From NCBI RefSeq assembly GCF_022829585.1, contig NZ_JAKSYC010000066.1, positions 1 through 56,922 on the forward strand: DNA of 56,922 nucleotides, written 5' to 3'. Position numbers and translations under genes: made by a program. The DNA comes from Methylobacterium sp. J-026 (GTDB lineage Bacteria; Pseudomonadota; Alphaproteobacteria; Rhizobiales; Beijerinckiaceae). Shown one piece after another: positions 52,330-56,922 of this stretch (position 1 is the stretch's first letter; every line of letters starts with the position of its first letter). The notes under the pieces are model-generated. The model was given only the letters and a program-made list of their open reading frames with translations, searched no databases and was not told where the DNA came from.

Positions 52330-52362
52330 CCGGATACCCGGCAGGATCTGCCGGGTATCCGG
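52330..52362. promoter_or_regulatory. Perfect 15-bp-arm palindrome, likely FlbD/enhancer site
   Basis: CCGGATACCCGGCAG-GAT-CTGCCGGGTATCCGG: two perfect 15-base arms around GAT, between divergent fliK and mnmA. Its centre is about 119 bases upstream of the fliK start site, the usual enhancer distance for a sigma-54 activator. The CCCGGC core recalls, from memory, the ftr elements bound by FlbD in Caulobacter. No gene ends here, so a terminator is unlikely. Confidence 0.5.
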
Positions 52363-52460
52363 GCCGGCGGACGCGTTGCCCTGGAAAGCCGGGCCGAGTC
52401 CCGCTATAGACGCGGCGTGCAGCCGGGAAGCTTCCGGGCCGGCGGCTGCGGACCCATGTG

Positions 52461-53615
52461 ATGAACGCCCTCGATCTTCCCAAAGCCCCCCACGAGACGC
52501 GCGTCGTCGTCGCCATGTCGGGCGGCGTCGATTCCTCCGTGGTGGCCGGTCTCCTGAAGCGCCAGGGCTTCGACGTGGTCGGCGTCACACTTCAGCTCTA
52601 CGACCACGGCGCCGCGACCCATCGCAAGGGGGCCTGCTGCGCCGGCCAGGACATCAACGACGCCCGGGGGGCGGCCGCGCATCTCGGCATCCCGCATTAC
52701 GTCCTCGACTACGAGGACCGGTTCCGCGACGCGGTGATCGAGAAGTTCGCCGAGAGCTACCTCGCCGGCGAGACGCCGATCCCCTGCGTCGAGTGCAACC
52801 GGACCGTGAAGTTCCGCGATCTGCTGGGCCTCGCCCGGGACCTGAACGCCGACGCCCTCGCCACCGGGCACTACGTGGCGAGCCGGGCCCTGCCGGGGGG
52901 CGGCCGGGCGCTGCACCGCGCCCTCGACCCCGCCCGGGACCAGAGCTATTTCCTCTACGCCACCACGGCCGAGCAACTGGATTTCCTGCGCTTTCCCCTC
53001 GGCGACATGACCAAGCCCGAGACCCGGGCGCTGGCCAAGGATCTCGGCCTGTCCCTGGCCGAGAAGCCAGACAGCCAGGACATCTGCTTCGTCCCGCAGG
53101 GCCGCTACAGCGACGTGATCGCCCGCCTGCGCCCGGACGCCGCCCGCCCGGGCGAGATCGTCGACCTCGCGGGCCGGGTCGTCGGACGGCACGCGGGCAT
53201 CGTGCACTACACGGTCGGCCAGCGCCGGGGGCTCGGCCTGTCGGGACCCGAGCCGCTCTACGTGGTGCGGCTGGAGCCGGATACCGCCCGGGTGGTGGTC
53301 GGCCCGCGTACGGCGCTGGCGACGACCCGCATCCGCCTCTCAGACCTCAACTGGCTCGGCGCCGGCCCGGCCGAGGCCGTGCGCGACCTGCCCGTGGCGG
53401 TGCGCGTGCGCTCGACCCGGCCGCCGCGCCCGGCGACGCTCACGGTCGGGCCGGACGGCGCGGCCGAAATCGTGCTCGCCGAGCCCGAGGACGGGGTCTC
53501 ACCGGGCCAGGCCTGCGCGATCTATGCGGATGACGGGCCCCGGGCCCAGGTGCTCGGCGGCGGCACCATCCGGCGCGTCGACGCGTTGTCGGCCCGGCCC
53601 CGAGAGGCCGCCTGA
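52461..53615 (+). CDS. mnmA: tRNA-specific 2-thiouridylase MnmA
   Basis: 384 residues. PP-loop SGGVDSSV (about 20-27), the catalytic CxxC-like [11 protein letters not shown] (about 113-123) and the second Cys in [16 protein letters not shown] (about 211), followed by the beta-barrel domain with [12 protein letters not shown]. Performs 2-thiolation of U34 in Lys, Glu and Gln tRNAs. A GTG three bases earlier (52458) could also start it. Divergent from fliK. Confidence 0.95.
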   Translation: MNALDLPKAPHETRVVVAMSGGVDSSVVAGLLKRQGFDVVGVTLQLYDHGAATHRKGACCAGQDINDARGAAAHLGIPHYVLDYEDRFRDAVIEKFAESYLAGETPIPCVECNRTVKFRDLLGLARDLNADALATGHYVASRALPGGGRALHRALDPARDQSYFLYATTAEQLDFLRFPLGDMTKPETRALAKDLGLSLAEKPDSQDICFVPQGRYSDVIARLRPDAARPGEIVDLAGRVVGRHAGIVHYTVGQRRGLGLSGPEPLYVVRLEPDTARVVVGPRTALATTRIRLSDLNWLGAGPAEAVRDLPVAVRVRSTRPPRPATLTVGPDGAAEIVLAEPEDGVSPGQACAIYADDGPRAQVLGGGTIRRVDALSARPREAA

Positions 53616-53640
53616 TCCCATTCCCAGGATAGACCGAACG

Positions 53641-54294
53641 ATGCTGAGCGAGCCGCAGACGGCCGGGCCGAGCACGGCCCTGATGCGCAAGGCCTATGCC
53701 CGCTGGGCCCCCGTCTACGACGTGGTCTACGACAAGCTCACCGAGCCCGCGGCCCGCGCCGCGGTCGAGGCGGCGGCCGAGCACGGCCCGCGGATCCTGG
53801 AGGCCGGCGTCGGCACCGGCTTGGCGCTGGGCTACTACCCGCGGTCGAGCTTCGTCTGCGGCGTCGACCTGTCCGAGGACATGCTCAAGCGCGCCCGCGC
53901 CAAGGTCCGGCGCCGCAACCTGACCCACGTGAAGGGCCTGCAGGTCATGGATGTCTGCCACCTGGGCTACGCCGATGCGAGCTTCGACGCCGTGGTGGCG
54001 CAGTTCCTGATCACCCTGGTGCCCGACCCTGAGGCCGCGATGTCCGAGTTCCTGCGGGTGGTGCGCCCCGGCGGCGGCATCGTGCTGGCCAATCATTTCG
54101 GCCAGAGCGACGGCCCCGTGGCCAGGGTCGAGGAGATCGTGGCGCCGCTCTGCACCAAGATCGGCTGGTCGTCGGACTTCAAGGCGACGCGGATCGAGGC
54201 CTGGGCCCGGCGCAACGGTGTCGAGGTCGTCGGGCTGAAACCGACCTTCCCGGGCGGGTTCTTCAAGATCCTGCGGATGCGCAAGCCCGGGTGA
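53641..54294 (+). CDS. pmtA: PmtA-type phosphatidylethanolamine N-methyltransferase
   Basis: 217 residues of the Rhodobacter/Sinorhizobium-type PmtA group. YARWAPVYDVVYDKLTEP is typical at the N-terminus, motif I is ILEAGVGTGLALGYYP (about 52-67), then GVDLSEDMLKRAR, FDAVVAQFLITLVPDP, and FPGGFFKILRMRKPG ends the protein. It should methylate phosphatidylethanolamine on the way to phosphatidylcholine at the inner membrane. ATG at 53641, 25 bases after mnmA; its stop overlaps the next start. Confidence 0.8.
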   Translation: MLSEPQTAGPSTALMRKAYARWAPVYDVVYDKLTEPAARAAVEAAAEHGPRILEAGVGTGLALGYYPRSSFVCGVDLSEDMLKRARAKVRRRNLTHVKGLQVMDVCHLGYADASFDAVVAQFLITLVPDPEAAMSEFLRVVRPGGGIVLANHFGQSDGPVARVEEIVAPLCTKIGWSSDFKATRIEAWARRNGVEVVGLKPTFPGGFFKILRMRKPG

Positions 54295-55067
54295 GCGAAG
54301 CCCCACCCGTCGCCGAGGGCCGCTGGACCCGCGTGCGGCGCTGGCTGCCGCTCGTGCTGCTGCTCGGGATCTCGGGTTTCGTGCTCGTCTCGGGCGCGGC
54401 GCAGATCCTGAGCCTCGACCGGCTGCTCGCCTCCCGGGCCTGGCTGCGCGGGCTCGTCGAGGCGGACTATGTCCGCGCGCTGGCGGCGGCCTACGGCCTC
54501 TATGTCGGGGCCGTGGTGGTGTCGGTGCCGGCGACGCTGATCCTGACCATGATCTGCGGCTTCCTGTTCGGGATCGTGCCGGGGGCGCTGACGGCGGTCT
54601 GCGCCGCCACGACAGGGGCCGCGATCGTGTTCACCGTCGGCCGCGGCCCCGGGGCCGACCTGCTCCGGCGGATGGGCGGCAACCGCCTCGCGGGTCTCGC
54701 CGCGGGTTTCCGGCGCGACGCCTTCGGCTACATCGTGGTGCTGCGGCTCCTCCCCCTGTTCCCGTTCTGGGTGACCAACCTCGCCCCTGCGGCGTTCGGG
54801 GTGAGGATGTGGGTCTTCGTATCGGCGACCGTCCTGGGCCTGCTGCCCGGCGCTTTCGTGTACGCCACCACGGGGGCGGGGATCGAGGAGGTGGTGGCGG
54901 CCCACGAGGCCGCCCGGGCCGCCTGCCTGGCGGCCGACGGGAGCGGCTGCGACAGGGCCCTGACGCTGCGGGACCTGATCACGCCCAGGATGGTGGCCGG
55001 GCTCGCGATGCTCGGCGTCTTCGCCCTGGCCAGCATGGTCCTGAGCCGACGCGCCCGGCGCGGCTGA
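54291..55067 (+). CDS. TVP38/TMEM64-family membrane protein
   Basis: 258 residues, five to six membrane segments. The SNARE-associated (VTT/DedA) domain core is GFLFGIVPGALTAVCAATTGAAIVFTVGRG and VVLRLLPLFPFWVTNLAPAAFGV, with FPxWxxNL-type motif as in TVP38 proteins. Such proteins are thought to help lipid scrambling or turnover. GTG start overlaps the pmtA stop by 4 bases, so lipid-related coupling with PmtA is reasonable. Confidence 0.87.
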   Translation: MSEAPPVAEGRWTRVRRWLPLVLLLGISGFVLVSGAAQILSLDRLLASRAWLRGLVEADYVRALAAAYGLYVGAVVVSVPATLILTMICGFLFGIVPGALTAVCAATTGAAIVFTVGRGPGADLLRRMGGNRLAGLAAGFRRDAFGYIVVLRLLPLFPFWVTNLAPAAFGVRMWVFVSATVLGLLPGAFVYATTGAGIEEVVAAHEAARAACLAADGSGCDRALTLRDLITPRMVAGLAMLGVFALASMVLSRRARRG

Positions 55068-55285
55068 GATACGCCATCCGCAGCGGCGCGCGATCTCCGA
55101 TGTCGAAGGGCACATGCAACCGCTTGCGGGTCGCTACCGTATAGTGCTGACGGGCAAGAGCCTGTATCCCCTGCAAAACTGTGGCTTGCGAACATGTCTC
55201 CCGCGAAGGCCGGACCCGGCTCGAGCATCTGCACCCTCCACCCCGCCGATCCCGATCCGCGATGCAAGCGCGGAGCGTGACCGGC

Positions 55286-56611
55286 ATGGCCGCTGATTCC
55301 GACACCACCGTCGCGGCTCCGGCCCTGCCGGTTGCCGCCCCGACCCGCGACGGGCCCGAACGGCGGCGGCTGCGCCTCGGCCTGTCCGGCCGGCTGTTCC
55401 TCGTCACCGTCGCCTTCGTGGTGGCGGCCGAGGTGCTGACCTACGTGCCGGCCGTGGCCAATTACCGTATCGAGTGGATGTCCGACCGTCTGGCGGCGGC
55501 CCAGGTCGCCGCCCTCGTCCTGGACGGCCGGACGGCCGAGCCGGTCTCGGAGGCGCTGGAGAGCCGGCTGCTCGCGGGGGTCAACGCCCGGGCCATCGCG
55601 GTCCGCGGCGGCGGCACGCAGCGCCTGCTCGCCATCGAGCCGGTGCCGGAACGGGTCGCCGACACCGTCGATTTGCGCGACGTCACGGCCTTCTCGGCGG
55701 TCCGCGGCGCCTGGCGCACCCTCGTCGCCCCGATGCGCGAGCCGATCCGCGTGGTCGGGGAGGGCGGTATCGGCTTCGACCGGGTCGAGATCCTCCTCGA
55801 CGAGGCACCACTGCGGGCCGCGATGGTCGACTACGCCCTGCGCCTGCTGGTCTCCTCGCTGATCATCGCGGCCTCGGCGGCGGGCCTTGTCTTCGTGGTC
55901 CTGCAGGTCCTGATCGTGCGCCCGGTCCGGCGGCTCGTCACCAGCATCACGGCCTTCGCGGACGATCCGGAGGATGCGGGCCGGATCATCGCGCCGTCCC
56001 GCCGCAGCGACGAGATCGGCCAGGCCGAGCTGGCGCTAGGGCGGATGCAGCGCAGCCTCGCCGACCAGCTCCGCCAGAAGCGGCGGCTGGCCGAGCTGGG
56101 GCTCGCGGTGAGCAAGATCAGCCATGAGCTGCGCAATCTGCTCACCGGAGCGCAGCTTCTGGGTGACCGCCTGGAGGGGACCGCGGATCCGACGGTCCAG
56201 CGCGTCGCGCCGCGGCTCGTGGGGACCCTGGCCCGGGCGATCCGGTTCTGCGAGGCGACCCTGGCCTATGGCCGGGTCACCGAGCGGGCGCCGCGCCTGG
56301 CCAGCACGAAGCTGGCGCCGATCTTCTCGGAGCTTCCGGACCTCGCCGCGCTCTCGGCCCACCCCGTGGCGGTGCGGGTGGCGGCGGACGACCTGTCCGT
56401 CCTGGCCGATCCGGAGCAGCTCGGCCGGGCCCTCGCCAACCTCGTGCGCAACGCCGTGCAGGCGCTGGACGGGGCGAAGGTCGCGGAGGCCGCAGTGCAG
56501 GTCGCGCCATCTGCTCCCGGTTTCGTACCTTACATCTCGGTCCACTCGTGTGAGCGTAGTGCCCTGAACCGCCCATGCGGGATGCTTCCGATGGATAATT
56601 ACGTCGGTTGA
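55286..56611 (+). pseudogene. Sensor histidine kinase, C-terminally truncated at a sequence junction
   Basis: About 441 residues before the stop. Membrane helix 1 at about 36-54, a periplasmic part to about 175, helix 2 near 187-210, then HAMP (RPVRRLVTSITAF), HisKA with His280 in KISHELRNLLTG, and an N box NLVRNAVQALDG. The G1/F/G2 boxes of the ATPase domain are missing: after about 56,515 the composition turns A/T-rich and the protein ends in about 30 unrelated residues. Thus the original kinase gene is broken. ATG at 55286 has GGAG about 10 bases upstream. The intact kinase was presumably membrane-bound; the ligand and partner are unknown. Confidence 0.75.
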
Positions 56612-56922
56612 CGGCCAGCGATTGGAACAATCGTCCTACTCTTATGCAACAGGAACCGGGGCGTGAGCGGTCGGCAATATGCGGAGGCTTGACATAGATG
56701 CGAAGGTGTAACCACCTCTAAGCTCTCTCCCCACGTCATCAAAGCCTTAGCCTCCAACCCCTACAGAGCACAGGTAGTTCTGGAGAGATCAGCAATGGTC
56801 AAGCTCACCTCTGATGCAAATTAGAAGCTGCGCAATAAAATCACGTCAAATGATGCTTCCATAAGCCCGCTATAAATTTGACTCCTCGTTTGAAACTTAT
56901 TCGGATCGCCGTTCGTACAGAG
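56515..56922. other. A/T-rich foreign-looking segment, left edge of a possible mobile element
   Basis: From about 56,515 to the window end the DNA is much richer in A/T than the rest and holds no substantial frame on either strand. It replaces the 3' end of the kinase gene. I cannot see terminal repeats or a transposase, as the element would continue beyond the window. A 26-codon frame with an internal TAG (56795-56875) has a GGAGAG upstream. Confidence 0.45.

Overview
The window reads as chromosomal DNA of a pigmented alphaproteobacterium, most likely Methylobacterium or a close relative. The signs are high GC with wobble positions saturated in G/C, an AcpXL-type acyl carrier protein, homospermidine synthase, a PmtA-type lipid methyltransferase, SciP and FlbD flagellar/cell-cycle regulators, Tad pseudopilin genes, and a carotenoid cluster with desaturases, a glycosyltransferase and an acyltransferase. 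I recognise no tRNA, rRNA, CRISPR array or complete insertion sequence.

Left part (1-12.6 kb): a UbiA-family enzyme, a DprE1-like oxidase and a DprE2-like reductase form a polyprenyl-phosphate-arabinose module. Next come a GT2 glycosyltransferase and a methyltransferase in more A/T-rich DNA with long empty spacers. Then an AI-2E-family membrane protein, an acpXL/dehydratase/ketosynthase set for very-long-chain acyl groups, a cold-shock gene with two small followers, nadK, cutA and a secreted cupin-like protein.

Middle (12.6-35 kb): two minus-strand carotenoid operons. One runs desaturase > acyltransferase > glycosyltransferase; the other runs desaturase > secreted DUF2141 protein > ABC ATPase > ABC permease, with junctions that overlap or nearly touch. 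A glutamine amidotransferase, a small unknown gene and a secreted Cache protein lie between them. After an MFS permease come a beta-propeller glycan-type protein, a GT4 glycosyltransferase, three TadE/TadG-type genes, a MaoC-SpoU pair, a reduced CDF-like protein, a phosphoesterase, a TM2 protein and homospermidine synthase.

Right part (35-56.9 kb): an IalB-family protein and a 1126-residue secreted TPR protein, then fliP coupled to an HpnL-like flippase-family gene, a ferredoxin-like gene and a KpsE-like export protein. The main flagellar block reads leftwards as fliK-flgD, sciP, then fliF-fliG-fliH-fliN-flbD. It carries visible regulation: a sigma-54-type promoter with a 15-bp-arm palindrome upstream of fliK, a CtrA-like box with three GANTC sites upstream of sciP, and CtrA-like boxes upstream of fliF and of the TPR gene. 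mnmA, pmtA and a TVP38-family gene follow. The last gene is a histidine kinase whose ATPase domain is cut at about position 56,515, where composition shifts sharply towards A/T, which suggests a mobile or foreign junction.

The most promising unexplained systems are the carotenoid-linked DUF2141/ABC exporter, the degenerate ketosynthase beside AcpXL, and the CtrA/CcrM/FlbD circuit that appears to take in the TPR gene.
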